Source: Candidatus Woesearchaeota archaeon
Lineage (GTDB): Archaea > Nanobdellota > Nanobdellia > SCGC-AAA011-G17 > GW2011-AR18
Direction of reading: 5' to 3'
Assembly: GCA_018303515.1 (NCBI GenBank)
Contig: JAGVXZ010000010.1
Location: forward strand, 1-12,030
Length of the DNA stretch: 12,030 nt
Shown: positions 6,571-12,030 of the stretch, in pieces
Layout of the letters: the number at the start of each line of letters is the position of its first letter
How positions within the stretch are numbered: position 1 is the first letter of the stretch
The notes under the pieces: model-generated
Told to the model about the DNA's origin: nothing
The model's input: only the letters and a program-made list of their open reading frames with translations
The model's database searches: none
Made by a program: the position numbers and the translations under genes

Positions 6571-7296
6571 ATGGCAAAGAAAAGAACTAGTAAAAAAACA
6601 TTCATTGGAAAAAATTCTCCATCCCAACTTAACACAAAAAGTATTTTAATTATTGTCTTGGTAGTTGCAGTTTTATTAATTTTAATCTCAAGTTATACAG
6701 GTAATGTTTCAAGAAGAAGTTTTAGAAGCCCACGAGCAATGGAAAATTCAATGAATCCCTCACAAGGTTCCGGTGGGAGTAATGGCGCTGGAGCAAAATC
6801 ACCATTTCAAGCATACCAACGACCAGCAGAAACGGCAGCAGAAGCTCCAGCAGAAAATGAAGAACCAGTACCATGTACTTCAGAACTAACTGGTAGAACA
6901 AGATGCAGTCAAGATGGTAGGTTTGTGATGGAAGAATATGCATGTTCCGGCTCACGTCCTATGTGGAGAAATTCAATCACTTGTGGGAGAGGTCAAGTAT
7001 GCCAAAGTGATGGTAATTCAGTATCCTGTCAAGAATGTCCTACAACCGAAACAAGAGAGTGTACTAGAGGAAGTTATGGAGACAGAAGAGAACCTTGGAG
7101 TCCTTTCCCTACTTTAGTAACTAGGGATTGTAATGGCAGAGAAGTTTCAAGGGCAAGAGGATATGCGAACAGGGTATGTGTTGATGGAATTAGAACTCTC
7201 TTTAGATGTAACCAAGATACTGGTGAAATAATAATAGGTTCACAATATAATTGTCACACTGGTGGTTGTGATGGTAATGGTATTGGGTGTGCCTAG
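6571..7296 (+). CDS. Single-pass, Cys-rich surface protein, copy 1 (probably truncated)
   Basis: A 241-residue protein. Residues 1-23 are basic and cytoplasmic (MAKKRTSKKTFIGKNS), 24-41 form one transmembrane anchor (ILIIVLVVAVLLILIS), 44-100 are a Ser/Gly/Pro/Ala-rich stalk, and about 100-241 are a Cys-rich outer domain. The outer domain has modules such as TRCSQDGRFVMEEYACS and GQVCQSDGNSVSCQ, plus TRDCNG and CVDG; even spacing of Cys suggests disulfides. The first 75 residues nearly match the paralogue at 10993, but the outer domain differs strongly and an extra Pro/Ala stretch (SPFQAYQRPAETAAEA) is present. The TAG at 7296 truncates it ~50 residues short of the paralogue, and the lost tail is still visible, frameshifted, downstream. 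It may still make a functional shortened protein. Likely role: cell-surface display or adhesion (inference). Confidence 0.75.
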   Translation: MAKKRTSKKTFIGKNSPSQLNTKSILIIVLVVAVLLILISSYTGNVSRRSFRSPRAMENSMNPSQGSGGSNGAGAKSPFQAYQRPAETAAEAPAENEEPVPCTSELTGRTRCSQDGRFVMEEYACSGSRPMWRNSITCGRGQVCQSDGNSVSCQECPTTETRECTRGSYGDRREPWSPFPTLVTRDCNGREVSRARGYANRVCVDGIRTLFRCNQDTGEIIIGSQYNCHTGGCDGNGIGCA

Positions 7297-7463
7297 GATA
7301 TGTAAGACGATCCGCTAATTGTGATGGTAATACTATATAGTTCGTCAAACTATTAATGATTACAGAACATGTGTTCCTCGTTGAAATACGCACATATAAT
7401 TGTTTACATGAAGTATTATCAAGAGTTGTTACCTCAGAATTTACCTGTGAAGACTTGGAATAA
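7297..7463 (+). pseudogene. Frameshifted remnant of the C-terminal domain of copy 1
   Basis: Three shifted segments match the end of copy 2. Bases 7314-7337 encode ANCDGNTI (copy 2: SNCEGNTI). About 7340-7381, shifted by 2 nt, encode VRQTINDYRTCVPR (copy 2: VNQTITDASMCVP). About 7383-7463, shifted by 1 nt more, encode EIRTYNCLHEV...FTCEDLE then TAA (copy 2: EEETRDTCPANTVCTEI...). A 4-nt length difference just after the TAG at 7296 explains the first break. Several independent indels in 170 bp point to decay after truncation rather than a single sequencing error. The remnant ends 3 nt before the convergent tyrosyl-tRNA synthetase stop. Confidence 0.8.
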
Positions 7464-7466
7464 TTT

Positions 7467-8477
7467 CTATTTAGGATAAGCTTCCTTATGTAATTTCAAA
7501 AGTTTATTTCTTTCTTCTCTCATAGGTTTTAGTAAGTCATTTATTTCTCTAGCAAGAGCATTTTTTAAATCCAAAGAATGTAACTTTTCTGATATAAAGT
7601 CCTTTTCAATTTCATCGTAGTCTGAATATTCCAAGTTACCACCATATTTTTCAGGCCTTACTATTACAAATTTCTCTTTATTATCCTGTTTGATTACCAT
7701 AATAACATGTTTAAGAAAGGCAAGTAATCCATTATCCTCAACTACTCCAGCAACACAATCTGCATTTTTTATTTTCAAATTCACTTCATCCTCATTATCT
7801 AAAAGATCAATTTTACTCTTAGGAATTGAAGCACTCATTTTTTTTCCTGTTAACCCTGGTAACATTGGTGTCATTACAGCAACTCTAGGCTTATAACCCA
7901 AATTATGATGATTCTCTCTTGCAAACATTAAAATCTTTCTCTGGTCTAATCCCCCATACTGTATATCCACTGATAAATATTCCTCATCTAACATTTGCAT
8001 TATTGGATAAATTAATCCTGCTAGTTTTGGATTATCTCCAAACTTAACTACTTCAGCTGCTGCTTTTTTACAATCATTAATTGAAACTTTAGTTGCAGTT
8101 TTTAAAACATCTAAGACATAATCTTTTTCTAATTGGAATGAAGAACCCTTTACAATTTCAAAGTTTATTATACTTACTCCTATTGATTTAAACATTAACG
8201 GTATAACTGTAGAATAATACTCATATCTTTTATCTAATAACTCCCAGGGTGTCCCATCTAAAGCACCATGTAAATCTGCTAATAATAATTTAACTTTAAA
8301 CCCCGCTCTTAAAAAATCTGCCAATTTTAAAACCCATACAAAATATGCAACATGTGGTGATCCTGTTATAGCTGTTCCTAAATAAACAGATTTACTTTTT
8401 TTCTTCAGAACAGCCTCTAATTCTTCTTCTGTAATTATTTCTTGTGTATTTCTTTTTATTAATTCCAGCATATCCAT
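7467..8477 (-). CDS. tyrS: Tyrosyl-tRNA synthetase, eukaryote-like
   Basis: A 336-residue class I synthetase that charges tRNA-Tyr. The HIGH-type motif is HVAY (42-45) in GSPHVAYFVWVLKLADFL, and the KMSKS-type motif is KMSAS (213-217) in PGLTGKKMSAS. ADLHGALDG, PWELL, KKAAAEVVK, DEEYLSVDIQYGGLDQRKI and SKIDLLD follow in the order of eukaryotic cytosolic TyrRS, closer to that form than to the HLGH-type Methanocaldococcus enzyme as I recall it. No C-terminal tRNA-binding extension is present. The ATG at 8477 is preferred over the TTG at 8495: it fits the archaeal TyrRS N-terminus (MDMLELIKRNT) and lies about 28 nt from a TATA box. A GAGGAG sequence 11 nt upstream would matter only on a longer transcript. 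Its tRNA, tRNA-Tyr, lies 40 bp upstream on the same strand. Confidence 0.95.
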   Translation of the reverse strand: MDMLELIKRNTQEIITEEELEAVLKKKSKSVYLGTAITGSPHVAYFVWVLKLADFLRAGFKVKLLLADLHGALDGTPWELLDKRYEYYSTVIPLMFKSIGVSIINFEIVKGSSFQLEKDYVLDVLKTATKVSINDCKKAAAEVVKFGDNPKLAGLIYPIMQMLDEEYLSVDIQYGGLDQRKILMFARENHHNLGYKPRVAVMTPMLPGLTGKKMSASIPKSKIDLLDNEDEVNLKIKNADCVAGVVEDNGLLAFLKHVIMVIKQDNKEKFVIVRPEKYGGNLEYSDYDEIEKDFISEKLHSLDLKNALAREINDLLKPMREERNKLLKLHKEAYPK

Positions 8478-8500
8478 ATTTAATCTTCTCCTCAAGTGCC

Positions 8501-8510
8501 TTTAAATATA
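8501..8510 (-). promoter_or_regulatory. TATA box of the tyrosyl-tRNA synthetase gene
   Basis: TATATTTAAA on the minus strand is centred about 28 nt before the ATG at 8477 and lies between the tRNA-Tyr and the synthetase. It suggests the synthetase can be transcribed separately from the tRNA. Confidence 0.55.
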
Positions 8511-8517
8511 TTATGAA

Positions 8518-8641
8518 TCCCCGCGGCCAGATTTGAACCAGCAACCTTTCGGGATCAGCTACCTAAGTATCACTCCTAGAAAATCATCTTAAGGTCATTT
8601 AGAATCTACAGCCGAACGCTCTACCGTTGAGCTACGCGGAG
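8518..8641 (-). tRNA. tRNA-Tyr (GUA) with a 52-nt intron
   Basis: The cloverleaf on the minus strand has acceptor CUCCGCG/CGCGGGG (all seven paired, one U-G), D stem GCUC/GAGC, anticodon stem UUCGG/CCGAA, T arm GCUGG-UUCAAAU-CUGGC and discriminator A73 (8518). The anticodon GUA is at 8609-8607. C1-G72 with A73 is the archaeal/eukaryal tyrosine identity set, confirming the assignment. Exons are about 8606-8641 and 8518-8553, with the intron 8554-8605 after G37. The boundary could shift by 1 nt (a loop ending ...GA instead of ...GC). CCA is not encoded. An intron at 37/38 is common in archaeal tRNA-Tyr, but I could not draw a clean bulge-helix-bulge. The gene lies directly upstream of its cognate synthetase. 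Confidence 0.95.
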
Positions 8642-8725
8642 AAAAAACAATGCAGTGGGCACTAAGATGCCTATCCATAATAATACAATTTATTATTCAC
8701 TTGCATAATAAATAAGAGTTATTAT

Positions 8726-9097
8726 TCATTTATAATCTTTTCTAATAAAGAAAATTATTAAAATCACTCCAATTATATTATAAACATCAGCAAAATTAAA
8801 CGATGGCCAGAAACCTAAATCAATAAAATCAATAACCCCTTTATACAAAATTCTATCTATAAAATTCCCAATTGCCCCGGACAAAATAAATATCAAACCA
8901 GTTTTATATTCTTTTTCTTTAAAATAAAAGTAAATCAAAATAAAAATTACAATAAAATTAATAAAAACCCATAATAGATTATAACCTTGAAAAGTTCCAA
9001 ATATAATTCCTGTATTAATTAAAGCCTTTTCTTTGAAACTAAATTTAAAAAGAAAATCAATTAAAACCAGAAAAGGAATAAAAATTAATTTATTCAC
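8726..9097 (-). CDS. lspA: Lipoprotein signal peptidase (signal peptidase II)
   Basis: A polytopic membrane aspartyl protease that removes the signal peptide of prolipoproteins. From the GTG at 9097 it has 123 residues and four predicted membrane segments (about 4-19, 40-60, 67-80, 103-118). The family blocks are intact: NTGIIFG (28-34), SGAIGNFIDR with catalytic Asp81, and VIDFIDLGFWPSFNFAD with catalytic Asp104. It is shorter than bacterial LspA (~160) because the N- and C-termini are trimmed. Start choice: GTG at 9097 overlaps the stop of the upstream coiled-coil gene by 8 nt; in-frame TTG codons up to 9124 are possible, but no ATG exists. The 86-residue coiled-coil gene precedes it and tRNA-Tyr follows. 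Its likely substrate class is represented by the lipobox protein at 750-956. Confidence 0.92.
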   Translation of the reverse strand: MNKLIFIPFLVLIDFLFKFSFKEKALINTGIIFGTFQGYNLLWVFINFIVIFILIYFYFKEKEYKTGLIFILSGAIGNFIDRILYKGVIDFIDLGFWPSFNFADVYNIIGVILIIFFIRKDYK

Positions 9098-9350
9098 TTT
9101 TAGCAATTCTTTCAATTTCTGCAATTCTCCTCTCGATTGAATCCAGTCTATGGTTAATCAGATCTAATTTTGCTAAAACTAATTCATGACTCTTTTCCCT
9201 AGGAGATGTCACAAGAGAAGAACTGGGAGAAAAAGGTTTAATCTCCGGTTCATCAATAGAAAATCTTTTAGAAGGCATTCCTATATCACTCTCAAACCCA
9301 TTATTAATATCTAACTTTGATAATTTTCTTTTTTTACTAAACCAGCCCAT
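9090..9350 (-). CDS. Unknown 86-residue protein with C-terminal coiled coil
   Basis: The N-terminus is MGWFSKKRKLSKLD, basic with aromatic residues, which could touch membrane or RNA. The middle (about 18-50) is a Ser/Pro/Asp-rich disordered linker. The C-terminal ~35 residues (ELVLAKLDLINHRLDSIERRIAEIERI) form a regular heptad coiled coil likely to oligomerise. There is no transmembrane helix. An in-frame ATG at 9395 would add 15 residues (MHRKLFILEIYKCYY), but these are translated promoter sequence: a TATA box is centred 27 nt upstream of the ATG at 9350. It overlaps LspA by 8 nt, so the two are co-translated and perhaps functionally linked. Function unknown. Confidence 0.72.
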   Translation of the reverse strand: MGWFSKKRKLSKLDINNGFESDIGMPSKRFSIDEPEIKPFSPSSSLVTSPREKSHELVLAKLDLINHRLDSIERRIAEIERIAKSE

Positions 9351-9359
9351 ATAATAACA

Positions 9360-9367
9360 TTTATAAA
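9360..9367 (+). promoter_or_regulatory. TATA box of the 492-residue gene
   Basis: TTTATAAA is centred 26 nt before the ATG at 9390. It lies closer to the divergent coiled-coil gene than that gene's own TATA box, so the two promoters cross within 39 bp. Confidence 0.65.
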
Positions 9368-9372
9368 TTTCC

Positions 9373-9382
9373 AATATAAATA
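9373..9382 (-). promoter_or_regulatory. TATA box of the coiled-coil/lspA operon
   Basis: TATTTATATT on the minus strand is centred 27 nt before the ATG at 9350, interleaved with the divergent plus-strand promoter. TBP can probably occupy only one of the two boxes at a time (inference). Confidence 0.6.
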
Positions 9383-9389
9383 GTTTTCT

Positions 9390-10868
9390 ATGCAAAAAAA
9401 AGAGGAGATTTTAACGCTTGAAAAGATAAAAGAAAAATTAGAAAAAGAAAAAGACAAAAAAGAATTTCTTAAACAATTTATTAAAAATAAAGAATACAAT
9501 GATATTCGCAAAGATTTGGTAAAATTAGCTTATCCTGAAGTAATTAAAAATCCAGAAAAAGAATTTAATTTAACTTATGATGCATTTTCCGAAGGTCTTG
9601 AGCCTATCTACTTTTGGTTATTAGACTTTTTGAGGGACAGTGCCCCTGGCGGTCTGGGTTTTGATGTAAAAAAAGGAGAAGAAAATTATGAAGCATCCGT
9701 ATCATCAGGTTACTTCTCAGAAATCGGTGGGAAAAAGACTCAAATGCAACAAAAAGCAGCAGAATATTTGGGTGCTATAAATCAAGTAATAAAAAGTATA
9801 ATTAATCTAATTTATGATTTAAAAGAATTTGAAATAAGATTAAAACATTATGATGATTATAGATCAGACGATAAAGAGAGAAAATCTAAAGGTAGAATAG
9901 CATTAAAATTTGTTTGGATGGATCAGGTTGATGTTAAAAATGGTGCAGGTAGTATTAATGGCTTAGCACAAAATCTTAATTTCACAACATTAAGATCAGG
10001 TTTTTTACAATTAGACGGCGAGACTGAAGAAGAGTTAAAAAAATATGATATGAATGAAAATGTTAAAACCATTATAAGAAAGAAATTCGATGATTTTTTC
10101 ACGTGGTTAGATTATAGTGAAGAAGAAATAAGAAATAGATATACAATCGAAAAGTCATATCTTAAATCACAAGTTGGTACATTAAAATTATATGCTAAGT
10201 GGGCAAAACCTTACTTAGTTGCAGCACAAAAACTAAACATGAAAGAATTTAATACTCCAGATATTGTTAACGCATTTTCAAATATGCAAATGGATTTAGA
10301 ACTATTTGGTAAAAAAGAAATCAAACCAGAATCAGTAAATCCTAATTTTAAAGAAATAAAAACAGAAAGAAAATTCTATGCTGTAGTGAGAATCTTCTTG
10401 AAATTCAGAACAATCCCTCAATCAGTCTCAGGACAGGGGGGAAGACAATACGTTCATGGTGGAAGAACAGATATTATAATCCAGGCTTTTGGTATGGATG
10501 ATATTGACTTAAATATTCTAGAGAGTAAGGAATTATATGAAGACATGGAATTAATTGACCAATGGGTAAATGTAAGCTTAGAAACTTTAGAGAAAGAATT
10601 AGATAAGTTTATTCATGACAAGAAAGAAGAAAAAAAAGAAGAAAAAAAAGAATCAAAATTAAACCATGGATTTGATAATCCTTTCAAAGGTGTATTTAAT
10701 GAATTCTCGGGCATGTTTTCTCCTTTAAAAGAATTAGTTAAACCAAAACCCAAAGAACCAATACTATATAAAGAAACTTTAAACGAAGCAATCAACAGCT
10801 CAAAACTAAATTGTGATATTTTATATAAAGTTTACAAAAAAACCCATGGAATGTTAGCAACAGATTAG
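9390..10868 (+). CDS. Unknown 492-residue protein with Lys/Glu linker
   Basis: I do not recognise the family. The N-terminal ~45 residues are highly charged and helical (KIKEKLEKEKDKKEFLKQF). The central part (about 55-400) is a soluble mixed fold with stretches such as EGLEPIYFWLLDFLRDSAPGGLGFDV, FVWMDQVDVKNGAGSINGLAQNL and QSVSGQGGRQYVHGGRTDIIIQAFGMDD. A low-complexity KKEEKKEEKKESK linker (about 410-424) leads to a C-terminal region with NPFKGVFNEFSGMFSPLKEL and a short helical end. No signal peptide, membrane helix, Walker or nuclease motif is visible. Large size with charged linkers suggests a structural or scaffold role, but this is weak. The ATG is leaderless. Its last codons overlap the start of the duplicated surface-protein locus, so it directly precedes surface-protein copy 2. 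Confidence 0.8.
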   Translation: MQKKEEILTLEKIKEKLEKEKDKKEFLKQFIKNKEYNDIRKDLVKLAYPEVIKNPEKEFNLTYDAFSEGLEPIYFWLLDFLRDSAPGGLGFDVKKGEENYEASVSSGYFSEIGGKKTQMQQKAAEYLGAINQVIKSIINLIYDLKEFEIRLKHYDDYRSDDKERKSKGRIALKFVWMDQVDVKNGAGSINGLAQNLNFTTLRSGFLQLDGETEEELKKYDMNENVKTIIRKKFDDFFTWLDYSEEEIRNRYTIEKSYLKSQVGTLKLYAKWAKPYLVAAQKLNMKEFNTPDIVNAFSNMQMDLELFGKKEIKPESVNPNFKEIKTERKFYAVVRIFLKFRTIPQSVSGQGGRQYVHGGRTDIIIQAFGMDDIDLNILESKELYEDMELIDQWVNVSLETLEKELDKFIHDKKEEKKEEKKESKLNHGFDNPFKGVFNEFSGMFSPLKELVKPKPKEPILYKETLNEAINSSKLNCDILYKVYKKTHGMLATD

Positions 10869-10961
10869 TTTCAATTTTAATCTTTTACTTTAAGCCTAAA
10901 TTTAAAATTCTTCTCAAAATTTAGAAATATATTACTATTTTAGACCTAACTTACAAAAAGT

Positions 10962-10969
10962 TTTATAAA
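10962..10969 (+). promoter_or_regulatory. TATA box of surface-protein copy 2
   Basis: TTTATAAA is centred about 27 nt before the ATG at 10993, in a region conserved with copy 1. Confidence 0.7.
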
Positions 10970-10992
10970 CCTAATAAAAAATAAAACCTATA

Positions 10993-11859
10993 ATGGCAAA
11001 GAAGAGAACTAGTAAAAAAACATTCATTGGAAAAAATTCTCCATCCCAACTTAACACAAAAAACATTTTAATTATTGTTCTAGTAGTTGCAGTTTTATTA
11101 ATTTTAATCTCAAGTTATACAGGTAATGCTTCAAGAAGAAGTTTTAGAAGCCCACGAGCAATGGGAAATTCAATGATTCCCTCACAAGGTTCCGGTGGAA
11201 GTGATAGTGCTGGAGCAAAAACACCAGCAGAAAATGAAGGACCATCACCATGTAATTCAGAAAATACAGCACCAACTGGCATAACAAGATGCAGTTCAAA
11301 TGGTCGGTTTGTGATGACAGAATATAGATGTTCCGTTCGCGATCGTCCCGAGTGGAGACATTCACGCCTTTGTAGAGGAGGTCAAGTATGCCAAATGGAT
11401 GGTAATTCAGCATCCTGTCAAGATCCAGAATGTGAAAATACAGAAACAAGAGAGTGCCGTGGAGAGATTAATCGTTGGGGTCAAACGCAGTATTATATTG
11501 ATTTTGTAACTAGGGATTGTAATGGTCAAAACGTTTCAACAAGAAGCGGAGGGTCCTGGCCAGTATGTGTTGATGGAACTTATACTAGCTTCAGCTGTAA
11601 TGGGGACAATATTTCACCAGTAGCTAGACCATTTAATTGTAATGGAGATGGTTGTAGCAGAGATGGTCGTAATTGTTGCTACCCCACAAGAGAAATACTT
11701 TCCTCTAATTGTGAGGGTAATACTATAGTTAATCAAACTATTACTGACGCAAGTATGTGTGTTCCTTCAATACCACGAATTGAAGAAGAAACAAGGGATA
11801 CATGTCCTGCAAACACTGTATGTACAGAAATTAATAATATTCATGCAGAATGCAGATAA
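10993..11859 (+). CDS. Single-pass, Cys-rich surface protein, copy 2 (intact)
   Basis: A 288-residue protein: basic cytoplasmic start (1-23), one membrane anchor (about 24-41), Ser/Gly-rich stalk (44-85), then a Cys-rich outer domain to the end. Recognisable units are TRCSSNGRFVMTEYRCS...W...C followed by GQVCQMDGNSASCQ, then ETRECRG...TRDCNG...CVDG, and a C-terminal portion with NCCYPTRE, SNCEGNT, MCVP and CPANTVCTEI. The repeated Cys...DG(R/N)...C...W...C..GQxC spacing suggests small disulfide-stabilised repeats. Topology is N-in/C-out, so the Cys-rich part would face outside. Anchor and stalk are almost identical to copy 1, whereas the outer domain is strongly diverged except for its Cys framework. 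Domain family not identified; a role in surface adhesion or host contact is inference. Confidence 0.82.
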   Translation: MAKKRTSKKTFIGKNSPSQLNTKNILIIVLVVAVLLILISSYTGNASRRSFRSPRAMGNSMIPSQGSGGSDSAGAKTPAENEGPSPCNSENTAPTGITRCSSNGRFVMTEYRCSVRDRPEWRHSRLCRGGQVCQMDGNSASCQDPECENTETRECRGEINRWGQTQYYIDFVTRDCNGQNVSTRSGGSWPVCVDGTYTSFSCNGDNISPVARPFNCNGDGCSRDGRNCCYPTREILSSNCEGNTIVNQTITDASMCVPSIPRIEEETRDTCPANTVCTEINNIHAECR

Positions 11860-11942
11860 TAGGTAATATTATGTTAATCACGATAGAGGTTATTCTCGTG
11901 GAACTAATAATGAAGGTGAGGAATCAGAGTTGAATGTTAACA

Positions 11943-11950
11943 TTTATAAA
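11943..11950 (+). promoter_or_regulatory. TATA box of the gene entering the right edge
   Basis: TTTATAAA is centred 26-27 nt before the ATG at 11973, repeating the leaderless spacing. The 113-bp stretch from 11860 to here holds no convincing gene. Confidence 0.6.
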
Positions 11951-11972
11951 CTTCTTTTTTTAATTTATTCTT

Positions 11973-12030
11973 ATGGACTTTCACGGTAGTTATGAAGATG
12001 TAATGGAACCAAAGTACAAACTTCATTCAT
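11973..12030 (+). CDS. Partial CDS, first 19 codons only
   Basis: The ATG sits 26-27 nt from a TATA box and opens a frame reading MDFHGSYEDVMEPKYKLHS to the window edge. No signal peptide or transmembrane segment begins here, so the product is probably cytoplasmic. Too short to assign a function. Confidence 0.5.
   Translation, partial: MDFHGSYEDVMEPKYKLHS

Larger units (their letters stand above)
6437..7463 (+). repeat. Duplicated locus, copy 1 (promoter, anchor, Cys-rich gene and decayed tail)
   Basis: This segment aligns with 10859-11859. It begins with the identical AACAGATTAG, which in copy 2 is the end of the upstream 492-residue gene. Similarity then continues through the ~125-bp upstream region, the TATA box and the first ~75 codons at near identity. 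It falls off in the middle of the gene and returns in patches down to the decayed tail. Copy 1 contains only the last three codons and stop of the neighbouring gene, without the gene itself. Confidence 0.85.
10859..11859 (+). repeat. Duplicated locus, copy 2 (probable source copy)
   Basis: The segment starts in the last three codons of the 492-residue gene and runs through the upstream region, promoter and full surface-protein gene. It aligns with 6437-7463. Because the repeat boundary falls inside a real gene here but in non-coding DNA in copy 1, this copy is the likely origin. Confidence 0.8.

Noticed and set aside
7202..7393. Minus-strand 63-codon reading frame across the end of copy 1
   Set aside because: It is antisense to the Cys-rich coding region and its decayed tail, with no promoter and an unnatural composition.
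8658..8671. Small inverted repeat GGCA(6 nt)TGCC upstream of tRNA-Tyr, considered as an operator
   Set aside because: Four base pairs only, and no second copy elsewhere in the window; it is likely chance.
11860..11942. Possible coding remnant after surface-protein copy 2 (a frame reading NHDRGYSRGTNNEGEESE)
   Set aside because: It is short and polar with no counterpart in copy 1 or clear start; it may be a decayed tail but cannot be supported.

Overview
The window is AT-rich, densely packed DNA from an archaeon, most likely a DPANN lineage (Woesearchaeota/Pacearchaeota-like; inferred from content, not proven). The archaeal call rests on: an archaeal-type nascent polypeptide-associated complex (NAC) protein; a 51-residue Sec61beta translocon subunit; an intron-containing tRNA-Tyr with the archaeal/eukaryal C1-G72 pair; an archaeal-type RNase P RNA; a DacZ-like diadenylate cyclase; and TATA boxes centred about 26 nt upstream of the start codon of nearly every operon-leading gene, which implies leaderless mRNAs. 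Internal operon genes overlap their neighbours or carry Shine-Dalgarno-like sequence.

Layout. 1-956 (+): the 3' part of a Lys/Glu-rich helical protein, overlapped by a small acidic putative lipoprotein. 3215-984 (-): Sec61beta, then NAC, two related small helical proteins and a MinD-like ATPase with a C-terminal membrane-targeting helix. 3644-3240 (-): an unknown 134-residue protein. 5368-3686 (-): a large double-domain ThyX-like protein. 5746-5428 (-): RNase P RNA. 6338-5736 (-): the membrane-anchored diadenylate cyclase, abutting the RNase P RNA. 6437-7463 (+): copy 1 of a duplicated surface-protein locus, with a decayed 3' end. 9350-7467 (-): an 86-residue coiled-coil protein, LspA, tRNA-Tyr and a eukaryote-like tyrosyl-tRNA synthetase. 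9390-10868 (+): an unknown 492-residue protein sharing a 39-bp crossed promoter region with the coiled-coil gene. 10859-11859 (+): copy 2 of the surface-protein locus, intact. 11973-end (+): the start of another leaderless gene.

How the genes fit together. Three themes recur. The first is nascent-chain handling and membrane export: NAC, Sec61beta, LspA, a lipobox protein and a MinD with a membrane anchor. The second is tRNA biology: RNase P RNA, plus tRNA-Tyr next to its own synthetase. The third is the cell surface: two paralogous single-pass proteins whose promoter and anchor are nearly identical but whose Cys-rich outer domains have diverged. Copy 1 carries the last codons and stop of the gene that precedes copy 2, so copy 2 looks like the source. 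No CRISPR array, transposase, integrase or phage module is visible. The most novel-looking items are the duplicated, diversifying surface-protein locus, the unknown 492-residue protein beside it, and the Sec61beta-NAC-helical pair-MinD cluster.
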